Shown: piece by piece, positions 1 through 7,540 of the stretch
Layout of the letters: each line of letters starts with the position of its first letter
How positions within the stretch are numbered: position 1 is the stretch's first letter
NCBI GenBank assembly: GCA_947566645.1
Contig: CANOKL010000021.1
Coordinates: forward strand, 1 to 64,000
Direction: 5' to 3'
DNA from: an uncultured Lachnospiraceae bacterium
GTDB lineage: Bacteria > Bacillota > Clostridia > Lachnospirales > Lachnospiraceae
DNA length: 64,000 bases
Made by a program: the position numbers and the translations under genes
Notes under the pieces: model-generated
What the model saw: only the letters and a program-made list of their open reading frames with translations
Told to the model about the DNA's origin: nothing
The model's database searches: none

Positions 1-2
1 GG

Positions 3-374
3 AAACTTTCAGTCTTAAGAAATAGAAATCTTGCAAATGTATTTTACAGGCTGGGATTTGTCGAAATATTCGGTACAGGAATTACACGGATAAAACAGCT
101 CTATGAAGACGGATTGAAGCAGCCAGATTTTGAAGTGTCGGAAAATACAATTAAGATTGTACTCCCGGTTTTTGAGAAAAAACTGAATCTAACAGAAGAC
201 GAAAGAAAAATATACAAAATTTTAAGCAGGACAATGCTGAAATCAATTAGCGAAATTGCTCCTTACGCCCCGTTTGGTAAATCAAAGACAACACAATTAC
301 TGAAAGAGATGGGTAAAAAAGGCGTTGTGAAAATTGAAGGCAGAGGAAGGGGCACTAAATATGTGATAAAGTAA
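3..374 (+). CDS. RecG-like / AlbA_2 ATP-binding protein, C-terminal part
   Basis: The reading frame is open from the window edge, so this is the last 123 residues of a longer protein. The motif GFVEIFGTGITRI near fragment residue 20-32 is typical of the HATPase_c_4 / RecG-C-terminal-like module found after AlbA_2 (Schlafen-type) domains in bacterial regulators. It is followed by a winged-helix-like C-terminus (about residues 70-123: ERKIYKILSR, then a recognition-helix-like KSKTTQLLKEMGKKG). These proteins are usually presumed transcriptional regulators; no target is evident here. Its last codons and the following spacer are repeated at about 6707-6890, showing that this 3' end has been duplicated locally. 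Family assignment is fairly secure; function is inferred. Confidence 0.7.
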   Translation, partial: KLSVLRNRNLANVFYRLGFVEIFGTGITRIKQLYEDGLKQPDFEVSENTIKIVLPVFEKKLNLTEDERKIYKILSRTMLKSISEIAPYAPFGKSKTTQLLKEMGKKGVVKIEGRGRGTKYVIK

Positions 375-393
375 TTGCTCATACTTCGCACTA

Positions 394-520
394 GAGTTTT
401 AGAACTATCGTTCCAGGAACCTGGACAGTCGGAGTAATCACTCGGGAGCGTCTCTTGGATGTACCCGTTTTCGTCAATTACAAAAGCAGACACTTCAGAT
501 AATGGCAAATTATAATATTA
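394..520. repeat. Duplicated spacer block, copy 1 (minus-strand coding remnant)
   Basis: This block is repeated at about 6770-6890. On the minus strand both copies can be read as a short peptide sharing NGYI.E.LP.DYSDCP.SWN. Many differences between copies fall where they keep the residues, so this looks like a remnant of a real but unrecognised minus-strand gene. Both copies lie between a RecG-like 3' end and an Rpn-type 5' end. No complete gene is visible between 375 and 605. Confidence 0.5.
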
Positions 521-530
521 TTTCAACCTG

Positions 531-660
531 TTATTTCAAGAATCTGAAAATCTGCAAGGAGACAGTTGTGAGATCAGAAAAAAATCATATAATGAAGGAG
601 AACAGATGAATCACACAACAAAACAATTAGATATGGCAAAACAAAGCTTTTATCATGTGA
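531..660 (+). repeat. Rpn-gene leader repeat, copy A
   Basis: This stretch covers the ribosome-binding region and first codons of an Rpn-type nuclease gene. It recurs almost unchanged at 2702-2840 (copy B) and with more differences at 6885-7010 (copy C). The shared part includes AGGAGAACAG before the ATG and the first codons for KQLD, then QSFYHV. The three copies mark a locally amplified gene family. Confidence 0.75.
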
Positions 661-739
661 ACAGGGAGCACAAGCCGGACAGGCGGGAGGGCACAATGCC
701 GAACTGATGGAGAAGTGCAGAAAACTAAAGGAATACGCG
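606..739 (+). pseudogene. Rpn family recombination-promoting nuclease remnant A
   Basis: The frame starts at ATG 606 with the family N-terminus (KQLDMAKQSFYHVNREHK) and ends at TGA 705 after 33 codons. Against the longer copy at 6958, the middle of the gene is missing: the codons for PDRRE are joined out of frame to those for GHNAELMEKCRKLKEYA (689-739). Rpn proteins (PD-(D/E)XK family transposase-like nucleases) are normally around 300 residues, so this is an inactive fragment. It runs directly into a fragment of another gene family. Confidence 0.75.
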
Positions 740-756
740 CTTTTTATCCAGTGTAT

Positions 757-921
757 AGAGCTGGTTTGAAACAAAAGTGACTGGAAGTACAAAGCAATAG
801 GAGCATTTCTGCATTGCGGTAGAGACTGGAGATGCCGAGAGTGTCGAGGCTTTATTATGACACGGAGAGGATTGAAAAATTTGGATTTGCCTTTGAAGGG
901 AAGGAGATTTTGACTGGATAA
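757..921 (+). pseudogene. AAA-ATPase-like/PDDEXK_9 family C-terminal remnant
   Basis: Bases 757-850 match 4155-4250, the end of the AAA-ATPase-like gene at 2924, with only about four differences; a stop interrupts the peptide (TAG in place of the TGG codon). After GTCGAGGCTT the two copies diverge. Here the sequence continues as TERIEKFGFAFEGKEILTG and stops at 919-921, resembling the extreme C-terminus of the same family. The nuclease core is therefore missing, with a junction at the same place as in the 2924 gene. Confidence 0.7.
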
Positions 922-950
922 AACATTTGTAAAGTGTAAAGGAGTATTAT

Positions 951-2530
951 ATGAAACGATTTCATGTAACAGGTAATTGTGTGCGCAGTAAACACTATAT
1001 GGCTGATACAACAGAAAAGCTTAAGAAAATTATTACGGACTATATAGAGCAGGGCAGTTATTTTACCATTAATCAGGCGAGGCAGTATGGAAAAACAACG
1101 ACCTTGAATCTCCTGGAAGAGAAATTACGGGACAGGTATATTGTTTTAAACTTAAGCTTTGAAGCTGCTGATGAATATTTTACCTCTCCATTAAGTCTTG
1201 CAGAAGGGCTTGTTATGGATATAGGAGATGCATTGGCGCGGCAGAAGGTTCCTTCTGAAATCCTTGAAGAGTGGAACCGCCCCGTTTCGGAGAGGTTTCC
1301 CATGAGAGAATTAGGGATGAAATCAGCAGTTTGTGCAGGCAATGTCCCAGAGATATTATTTTAATGATCGATGAGGTTGACAAAAGCTGGGATAATCAGA
1401 TTTTTTTATCTTTTCTTGGATTTCTAAGGGAGAAATATCAGAAACAGATTGCCGGAAAGGAAGTTACATTTAAATCTGTTATTCTGGCAGGCGTTTATAA
1501 TATTAAAAACCTAAAGCTTAAGCTCCATCCCGGGGAGGAGGGTAAAAATAACAGTCCCTGGAATATTGCGGCAGATTTTTTAGTGGATATGAGTTTTTCA
1601 GCAAAGGAAATTGCTTCTATGCTGGAAATGTACGAGGAAGATTACCATACAGGCATGGATGTGGGTTTTATCAGCCAGATGCTTTATGATTATACGTCAG
1701 GATATCCTTATCTTGTATCCAGGCTCTGCCAGCTTGTGGATGAACGGGTTGCGGACGGCATGGAGTGTTGTGACAAAAAAGCGGCATGGACCAGAACAGG
1801 AATATTAGAGGCTGTCAGGATTATTCTGAAAGAACCAAACACCTTATTTGATGATATGATTAAGCATTTGCGGGAGTACCCGCGTCTTAATACTATGTTG
1901 CAAAATATACTTTTTCAGGGAAGACGGTACACATTCGAAGCAGATGCGCAGATCATACAATTAGGGATTATGTTTGGTTTTTTAAAAGAACAGGCACAGA
2001 CCGTATGTGTAGCAAACCGTATCTTTGAAACAAAGCTTTACAATTTTTTCCTGTCAGAGGAGGAGTGCCGGTTTGATCATCAGCCAGAACCGGATTTTGA
2101 GAAGAATCAGTTTGTTGTCCATGGGATGCTCCAGATGGATCTGGTTATAAAGAAATTTTATGAGTATTTTGAAAATGTATTTTCAGGTTCAGATGAAAAG
2201 TTTCTGGAGGAAGCGGGACGGCGGATATTCCTTATGTATATCCGGCCTATTATTAACGGGGCAGGCAATTATTATGTTGAGGCTCAGACCCGTGACAAGA
2301 CACGGAGTGATGTGATTATTGATTACAAAGGCCGTCAGTTCATTGTTGAGTTAAAGCTATGGAGAGGAAAGAAATATCAGCATGAAGGCCAGCGCCAGCT
2401 TGCGGGATACCTTGGGCAGTACGGCCTGGCCAGAGGATATCTGCTTACGTTTAATTTTAATAAGAAGAAGCAGACAGGGATATGGGAAAATGTCTGTGAC
2501 GGAAAGAAAATAATGGAAGTAATTGTTTAA
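951..2530 (+). pseudogene. AAA family ATPase with C-terminal PD-(D/E)XK domain, frameshifted
   Basis: The N-terminal half (ATG 951) carries a Walker A-type motif, NQARQYGKTTT. The frame is broken near 1315: the reading frame steps back one base between MREL and RDEISSL, as expected from a single-base deletion before GGGATG. The rest (Walker B LMIDEVD; later GRRIFLMYIRPIINGAG and TRSDVIIDY, then FIVELKLWRGKK, a D...ExK nuclease signature) aligns throughout with the intact paralogue at 4942-6540. Whole length would be about 525 residues. No slippery heptamer is visible, so programmed frameshifting is unlikely. It may be a true mutation or a sequencing error. Such proteins are presumed defence- or mobile-element-related; the role is unknown. 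Confidence 0.8.
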
Positions 2531-2653
2531 GATGCAGGGCAGATGTGCCGGGATTTCCAGAAAGTGGACGCAGGCGTCATCGGCGTGCTGGTACTTACTG
2601 GACCGGACAGCATTCCGGATTTTGCTGCACAATACGCAAAAAATCAATCGTAA
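2531..2653 (+). pseudogene. Unrecognised coding remnant
   Basis: Directly after the TAA of the ATPase pseudogene, and in the same frame, an open stretch encodes FQKVDAGVIGVLVLTGPDS followed by IPDFAAQYAKNQS and a stop. The composition looks like real protein, but it has no good start region of its own and I cannot name the family. Its stop codon lies in the following hairpin. It is probably the tail of a deleted gene. Confidence 0.35.
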
Positions 2654-2678
2654 AAAAATACGATTGATTTTTGCGTAT
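2632..2678 (+). terminator. Long AT-rich hairpin, terminator-like
   Basis: The left arm ATACGCAAAAAATCAATCGTA and the right arm TACGATTGATTTTTGCGTAT pair almost perfectly around six A residues. There is no long T run after it, so termination is plausible but not certain. Confidence 0.5.
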
Positions 2679-2701
2679 ATTTTACAGGCTGGGATTTGTC
2701 G

Positions 2702-2840
2702 ATTTATTTCAAGAATCTGAAAATCTGCAAGGAGACAGTTGTGAGATCAGAAAAAAAATTATATAATGAAGGAGAACAGATGAATCAGACAACAAAACAA
2801 TTAGATACGGTAAATCAAAGCTTTTATCATGTGAACAGGG
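2702..2840 (+). repeat. Rpn-gene leader repeat, copy B
   Basis: Nearly identical to 531-660. It is preceded at 2674-2702 by a further scrap (TTTTACAGGCTGGGATTTGT) of the RecG-like gene, also seen at 44-63, so the junction is chimeric. Confidence 0.7.
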
Positions 2841-2923
2841 AGCACAAGGACGGGGTCTTCTGCCACCCGAATATGCCCATGAGGAAGCTTTTAGAAAAAT
2901 TTTTCGAGAGGTTGGAGAAATAA
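2780..2923 (+). pseudogene. Rpn family nuclease remnant B
   Basis: ATG 2780 follows AAGGAGAACAG. It encodes 47 residues: the family N-terminus (MNQTTKQLDTVNQSFYHV), then HPNMPMRKLL, then an unrelated tail ending at TAA just before the ATG of the next gene. Copy C at 6958 shows that the normal continuation would be LARNFESYIAQN. The nuclease body is missing, so this is a stub, now serving as a short upstream frame for the ATPase-like gene that begins at the very next base. Confidence 0.7.
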
Positions 2924-4395
2924 ATGGAGGAACTCAAGAAACTGCCGATCGGGGTTGAATTTTTTAAAGATTTTAAAGAGGATCATTTTTACTATGTAGA
3001 TAAAACGGGCTTTATTGCAGAGCTTCTTAGAACAAGAGGGAGTGTTAATCTTTTTACAAGACCGCGTCGTTTTGGGAAAAGTCTGAATATGGATATGCTC
3101 AAATCATTTTTTGAGATCGGGGCGGATGCGTCCTTGTTTGAGGAGCTTGAAATCTTTCAAAATAAGGAATTATGCAAGCGCTATATGGGAAAGTATCCAA
3201 CGATTTCAATTAGTCTGAAAGATGTGGAGGGAGAAGATTTTCAGACAGCATATGATATGCTGGGTGCCCGTATTAGCGAGGAGGCTGAACGTTTTAGCTT
3301 TCTGTTAGAAAGTAAAAGATTGACAAATTCACAAAAGACAAAGTTTCAAAAATTATTAGACGAAGATTTTGAAAAAAGTTCTGTTCTCTATGGCAGTATA
3401 AGATTGATGACGCAGGTGCTTTGCAGGCATTATAATGTGCCGGTTCTTGTGTTGATTGATGAGTATGATGTGCCATTGGATAAAGCGTATCAGGCAGGGT
3501 ATTATGAGCCGATGGTCAGGCTGATCCGTTCACTATTCAGCCAGGCATTGAAAACAAATCCAAATATGTATTTTGCAGTCATTACGGGCTGTCTGCAGAT
3601 TGCCAGGGAGAGTATCTTTACCGGACTGAATCATTTTAAGGTGTGTTCGATATCGAATGCAGACTATGCAGAATATTTCGGATTTACGGACAATGAAGTG
3701 AGAAAGATGATGACGTATTACGGGGTGGAATGTCGGTTTTCTGATATGAAGGAATGGTACGACGGATATCATTTTGGAAATTCTGATGTGTATTGTCCAT
3801 GGGATGTTATTAGTCAGTGTGATAGATTAAGAGTGTCAAAGGATGCGGCAATGGAGCCGCACTGGGCAAATAGCAGCAGTAATGCGATCGTCCGGGATAT
3901 TCTGGAGAATGTTACAGAGGCGGAAAAGGAAGAAATTGAGATGCTGATCGCCGGTGAATGTATAGAAAAGGAAATCATACCAGAATTAACCTATATGGAT
4001 CTGGACAGCCGGGAAGTAAAAATCCGACAGAAATATCTGTGGAGCGTGCTTTTTGCAACAGGATACTTGACAGACATGGAAAGACCAGATGGCAGACTTC
4101 ATAAGCTGATTATTCCTAACAAAGAAATTCTTGGAATATATGAAGATAATATAAGGAGCTGGTTTGAAACAAAAGTGACTGGAAATACAAAGCAATGGGA
4201 GCATTTCTGCATTGCGGTAGAGACTGGAGATGCCGGGAGTGTCGAGGCTTAGCATGCCGAAAGGCAATGAAGCAGATTGATGATGAACGTTATACAGAAG
4301 TTCTTGTTCAGGAAGGGATGAGGACGATTTATAAGTACGGGATAGCCTGTTATAGAAAGAACTGTAAAATTCTTTGTGAAGTAATTCAGGTTTAA
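2924..4395 (+). pseudogene. AAA-ATPase-like protein with deleted PDDEXK_9 nuclease core
   Basis: An open frame of 442 residues (2924-4252) has the family signature: LPIGVEFFKDF, FYYVDKTGFI, a Walker A-like TRPRRFGKSLNMDML near residue 45-60 and LVLIDEYDVPLDKAY near residue 175. This is the AAA-ATPase_like / DUF1703 family, usually about 520-580 residues. After GDAGSVEA the frame stops at the point where the PD-(D/E)XK_9 core should begin. The family C-terminus then reappears in another frame at about 4258-4395 (CRKAMKQIDDERYTEVL, then YGIACYRKNCKILCE). So about 80-100 codons of the nuclease have been deleted. The ATPase part could still be made. The start sits right after the stop of remnant B, with GGAG six bases before it. 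Confidence 0.75.
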
Positions 4396-4491
4396 TTTAA
4401 CGGTACCCGACAAAAGAACGTTTACCTTTAGTTGAAGAGATAAAGACCGAAAGATTGCCAGTAAGATGTATAATTATTTGGAGGAGAAAAG

Positions 4492-4914
4492 ATGATGAAA
4501 CAATACACACTTAAAGTTTTTCCGTCCGGAATGGGACGGGAGGTCTATCGGAATATTGACATTTGCGGACGGGACACCCTGGATCAGCTATGCGCAGTTA
4601 TTCTGGATTCATTCGGCTTCATGGATGAGCATCTTTATGAGTTCTGTATGGACAACAAGATGTACAGTGAATATAGCTACCAATCCTCTTCCAGGGGTGG
4701 GCAGTCCTCCACCTCTGTCAAGATCGACAGGCTGGGTCTGGAAAAAGGACAGAAGTTTTCTTTGCACTATGATTTTGGAGATGACTGGATGTTCACAATA
4801 CGTGTGATGAAAATTACGGAAGCAGGGGCTTATCATAAAGCAGTTGTCATAAAGGAAAAGGGAATAGCCAGGCAGTATCCGGAATACGACGAAGAAGAAT
4901 GGGAGGATGAATGA
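4492..4914 (+). CDS. pRiA4b ORF-3-like / IS1096 passenger TnpR-family protein
   Basis: A 140-residue protein with GGAGG seven bases before ATG 4492 (ATG 4495 is equally possible). The ending LHYDFGDDWMFTIRVMKI, the preceding SSTSVKIDRLGLEKGQKF and an acidic tail are typical of the PRiA4_ORF3 family (PF07929), often annotated as IS1096 element passenger TnpR proteins. Its biochemical role is not established. It lies between two AAA/nuclease genes in a region rich in mobile debris, and its codon use resembles the core genome more than that of its neighbours. Confidence 0.75.
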   Translation: MMKQYTLKVFPSGMGREVYRNIDICGRDTLDQLCAVILDSFGFMDEHLYEFCMDNKMYSEYSYQSSSRGGQSSTSVKIDRLGLEKGQKFSLHYDFGDDWMFTIRVMKITEAGAYHKAVVIKEKGIARQYPEYDEEEWEDE

Positions 4915-4941
4915 CAGCCTTGATGTAAGGAGTGTATGGAA

Positions 4942-6540
4942 ATGTCGAAGGTTTTTAATGTGGCTGCGGTATGTATACCAGAAGAACATTATATGGTGAA
5001 TCTTGACCAGCGGCTTAAAGAGATAAAAGAATTAGTTGATGACCGAAAATATTTCACAATCAACAGGGCACGGCAGTACGGCAAGACTACTACTCTCAGA
5101 GCTTTGAGCCAATACCTGCAGCAGGATTATTACGTGGTTTTAATGGATTTTCAGACTTTTGGAAATGCAAAATTCAAAGATGAAAACACATTTTCTTTAT
5201 CCTTCGCAAGTTCGTTCCTGCGTATGCTTATGAGAAATGAGATCAATGCGCCAGATGAATTCAACAGAACAATTGCAGAGATGAAGAAATGTGTCAATAG
5301 AAAGTCATCAGATTTTGAGTTAAAAGAATTGTTTGAAATACTTAGTGATCTCTGTATGTATTCTGATAAACCAATCGTACTGATGATTGATGAAGTTGAC
5401 AGTGCATCCAATAATCAGGTGTTTTTAGACTTCCTTGCGCAGCTGCGTGCTTACTATATTGACCGCTCTGTCCAGCCGGCTTTATATTCTGTGATTCTTG
5501 CCGGAGTCTATGATGTGAGGAATTTAAAACGAGAGCTCCTGCCGGAAGATGACCATAAAATGAACAGTTCGTGGAATATTGCGGCGGATTTTAACATTGA
5601 TATGAGTTTTCATGAAGAGGAAATTGCCGGAATGCTGCGGGATTATGAGACTGATCATAAAACAGGCATGGATATTAATGGGATGGCTCGTCTGCTCTAC
5701 GAGTATACTTCAGGCTATCCATATCTTATATCCCGTCTGTGTAAGCTGATGGATGAGGATGTAAGCGGAATCAAAGACTCAAAATCAGCATCCTGGACAT
5801 TTGATGGGTTCATGGAGGCAAACCGTATTCTGGTATCAGAAAACAATACTTTATTTGAATCACTGATCGGGAAAATAATTAACTACCCAGAACTAAATAA
5901 CATCTTGAAAGATAAGATATTTAACGGACATATAGTAGCGTATACTGTTTCAAATCCGGTGATCAGTATGGCGTCTATGTTCGGTATCATAAAAAATGCG
6001 GATGGTGTAGTCGTGCCGGCAAACAGAATTTTTGCAAAAGTACTCTCAGATTATTATCTGTCTTTGGATGAAATGAAGAGTCTTGACATATATAAAGCAG
6101 CTCTGACAGATAAGAATCAATTTGTCGATAACAGAAAACTTAACATGAAGCTAGTCATGAGAAAATTTCTCCAGCATTTTACAGAACTGTATGGCAATAA
6201 AGGAGAACGTTTTATTGAAAAAGAAGGGCGAAAATATTTCCTGCTTTATCTGCGCCCTATAATCAATGGTGCCGGTCATTATTCCATGGAAGCTGTAACA
6301 GCAAATGATACTAGAACAGATCTTATTGTGTATTATCATGAAGATCTTTTTATTATAGAAATGAAAGTGTGGCATGGAGAAAAAGCCCATCATAAAAGCG
6401 AACAACAGTTACTTGGTTATATGGCGAGTTATCACCAGAACACAGGCTATCTGCTTACATTTAATTTTAATAAATCAAAAGAACAGGGGATGAAAGAAGT
6501 CAAGGTGAACGGGAATACCTTGATCGAGGTAACTGTGTAG
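4942..6540 (+). CDS. AAA family ATPase with C-terminal PD-(D/E)XK nuclease domain
   Basis: Intact paralogue of the 951-2530 pseudogene, about 532 residues. Domains in order: N-terminal segment; Walker A-type RARQYGKTTT near residue 36-45; Walker B IVLMIDEVDS near residue 145-155; helical middle with YTSGYPYLISRLCKLMDED; C-terminal nuclease-like module with GRKYFLLYLRPIINGAGHY, TRTDLIVYY and FIIEMKVWHGEK, giving the D...ExK arrangement. The start at 4942 is preferred over ATG 4936 because AAGGAG is nine bases away rather than three and the paralogue aligns from there. Proteins of this layout are common in Bacteroidetes and Lachnospiraceae and have no assigned function; a nucleic-acid or defence role is inference. 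Confidence 0.75.
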   Translation: MSKVFNVAAVCIPEEHYMVNLDQRLKEIKELVDDRKYFTINRARQYGKTTTLRALSQYLQQDYYVVLMDFQTFGNAKFKDENTFSLSFASSFLRMLMRNEINAPDEFNRTIAEMKKCVNRKSSDFELKELFEILSDLCMYSDKPIVLMIDEVDSASNNQVFLDFLAQLRAYYIDRSVQPALYSVILAGVYDVRNLKRELLPEDDHKMNSSWNIAADFNIDMSFHEEEIAGMLRDYETDHKTGMDINGMARLLYEYTSGYPYLISRLCKLMDEDVSGIKDSKSASWTFDGFMEANRILVSENNTLFESLIGKIINYPELNNILKDKIFNGHIVAYTVSNPVISMASMFGIIKNADGVVVPANRIFAKVLSDYYLSLDEMKSLDIYKAALTDKNQFVDNRKLNMKLVMRKFLQHFTELYGNKGERFIEKEGRKYFLLYLRPIINGAGHYSMEAVTANDTRTDLIVYYHEDLFIIEMKVWHGEKAHHKSEQQLLGYMASYHQNTGYLLTFNFNKSKEQGMKEVKVNGNTLIEVTV

Positions 6541-6623
6541 ACTGAGGGGATTTTTCGGGGCGGACTTTATTCCTTATATGCTGAAAATTCAAGTATGCCC
6601 ATGAGGGAGATTGACAGTACAAG

Positions 6624-6649
6624 CAGGCAGGGTTTTAAAACCCCGCCTG
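6624..6649. repeat. 26-bp near-perfect palindrome
   Basis: CAGGCAGGGTTTT pairs with AAAACCCCGCCTG with one mismatch and no loop. It lies 84 bases after the ATPase stop codon. It has no T tract, so it is at most a weak terminator or processing hairpin. Confidence 0.45.
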
Positions 6650-6769
6650 TCATAAGAAAATGATAAGAAAATAATCTCTGTTTTTTAAGGGAAAATACAT
6701 TGTGCCACAAGGGCGTATGTGATAAAGTAAATCTACAAAATTCCATCAGGGAATTTATCAAAGAATTTT

Positions 6770-6890
6770 AAAATCTATTGTTCCAGGAATCTGGACAGTC
6801 GGAGTAATCATTCGGGAGATTCTCCCAGATGTACCCGTTTTTGTCAACTGTAGAAGCAGGCACTTTCGGATAAGGCAATCATAATTCCAG
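6770..6890. repeat. Duplicated spacer block, copy 2
   Basis: Counterpart of 394-520. The minus strand reads VPASTVDKNGYIWENLPNDY followed by SDCPDSWNN, matching copy 1 at most positions. As in copy 1, it is followed by an Rpn leader. Confidence 0.5.
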
Positions 6891-7010
6891 AAATCCGAAA
6901 ATCTGTAAAGAGACGGTTGTGAGATCTGAAGAAAAAATATATAATGGAGGAGAACAGATGAATCAGAAAACAAAACAATTAGATACGGCAAATCAAAGCT
7001 TTTATCATGT
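6885..7010 (+). repeat. Rpn-gene leader repeat, copy C
   Basis: The most diverged of the three leader copies. It keeps GGAGGAGAACAG before the start codon and the first codons of the gene. Confidence 0.65.
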
Positions 7011-7341
7011 GTGCACCCGGAACCCGAATATGCCCATGAGGGGGCTTTTATGTCTGGCAAGGAACTTTGAATCCTATATCGCGCAGAATCACCTGAACAT
7101 GTATGGCAGAACCCTGCAGAAATTCCCGCTGCCCCAGTATTACATTTTCTATAATGGGACGGAGGACGAGCCGGACAGGCGAGAGATGAAGCTGACGGAT
7201 GCTTTCCCAGAGATAGAGGGGAAGACTTCATGTATAGAGTGCACAGCGACCCTGCTGAACATCAATTACGGGCACAATGCCGAACTGATGGAAAAGTGCA
7301 GGAAGTTAAAGCACCCCGTTGCACGGCATCCGAGCCGATAA
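6958..7341 (+). pseudogene. Rpn family recombination-promoting nuclease, 3'-truncated (copy C)
   Basis: The best preserved copy, 127 residues from ATG 6958 (GGAGG nine bases upstream). It has the conserved block NMPMRGLLCLARNFESYI, FPLPQYYIFYNGTED, EPDRREMKLTDAF and GHNAELMEKCRKL of PD-(D/E)XK family transposase-like nucleases (PF12784). An internal deletion is likely near residue 18-20, where HVCTRNPNMPM replaces the usual longer nuclease core. The last nine residues are encoded by an inserted dispersed repeat (7320-7364), which cuts off the normal C-terminus. The result is not expected to be an active nuclease. Confidence 0.75.
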
Positions 7342-7364
7342 AGTGGTGGTTTCCGAATAGTAAC
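7320..7364. repeat. Deletion derivative of the dispersed palindromic repeat
   Basis: Bases 7320-7355 are identical over 36 bp to 18236-18271 inside the full element at 18207-18353. The sequence then jumps from TTTCCG to GAATAGTAAC, the terminal repeat of that element. The central part has been lost at the shared CCG. It forms the 3' end of the truncated Rpn gene. Confidence 0.75.
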
Positions 7365-7406
7365 TATAACCTTTTATCAGGTATACAAAATTCCAGATGA
7401 AATAAA

Positions 7407-7435
7407 TTGTAAAATGAATTAAGGTATGTTAGAAT
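7407..7435 (+). promoter_or_regulatory. Sigma-A-type promoter for the surface-polymer genes
   Basis: TTGTAA (7407-7412), a 17-base spacer and TAGAAT (7430-7435). It lies 106 bases before the first glycerophosphotransferase gene. Confidence 0.55.
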
Positions 7436-7456
7436 ACGTGTTGTAGCATAAAAGAT

Positions 7457-7507
7457 GTTATTGTTCACAGGCAGAGCTTACGCTATGGCTCGGGTCTGAA
7501 CTGTAAC
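7457..7507. repeat. Imperfect palindrome in the leader, related to the dispersed repeat
   Basis: GTTATTGTTCACAGG at the left and CTGAACTGTAAC at the right form an imperfect inverted repeat around TTACGCTATGG. The ends resemble the GTTACTATTCAC termini of the 18207 element. It would fold in the mRNA between promoter and first gene. Confidence 0.45.
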
Positions 7508-7540
7508 TAAAAGATTACGATTCATAAAGAGGATTCCGGG

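Larger units (their letters stand above)
6541..6957. other. Gene-free stretch with duplicated debris
   Basis: No intact gene is visible. It contains a scrap encoding SMPMRE that resembles the Rpn family (about 6593-6607), a palindrome at 6624-6649, a duplicated RecG-like 3' end around 6707-6729 (codons for AYVIK and a stop) and the second copy of the DYSDCP spacer block. Confidence 0.6.

Noticed and set aside
1290..1345. Programmed -1 frameshift in the AAA-nuclease gene
   Set aside because: No slippery heptamer or downstream hairpin; the paralogue is encoded in one frame.
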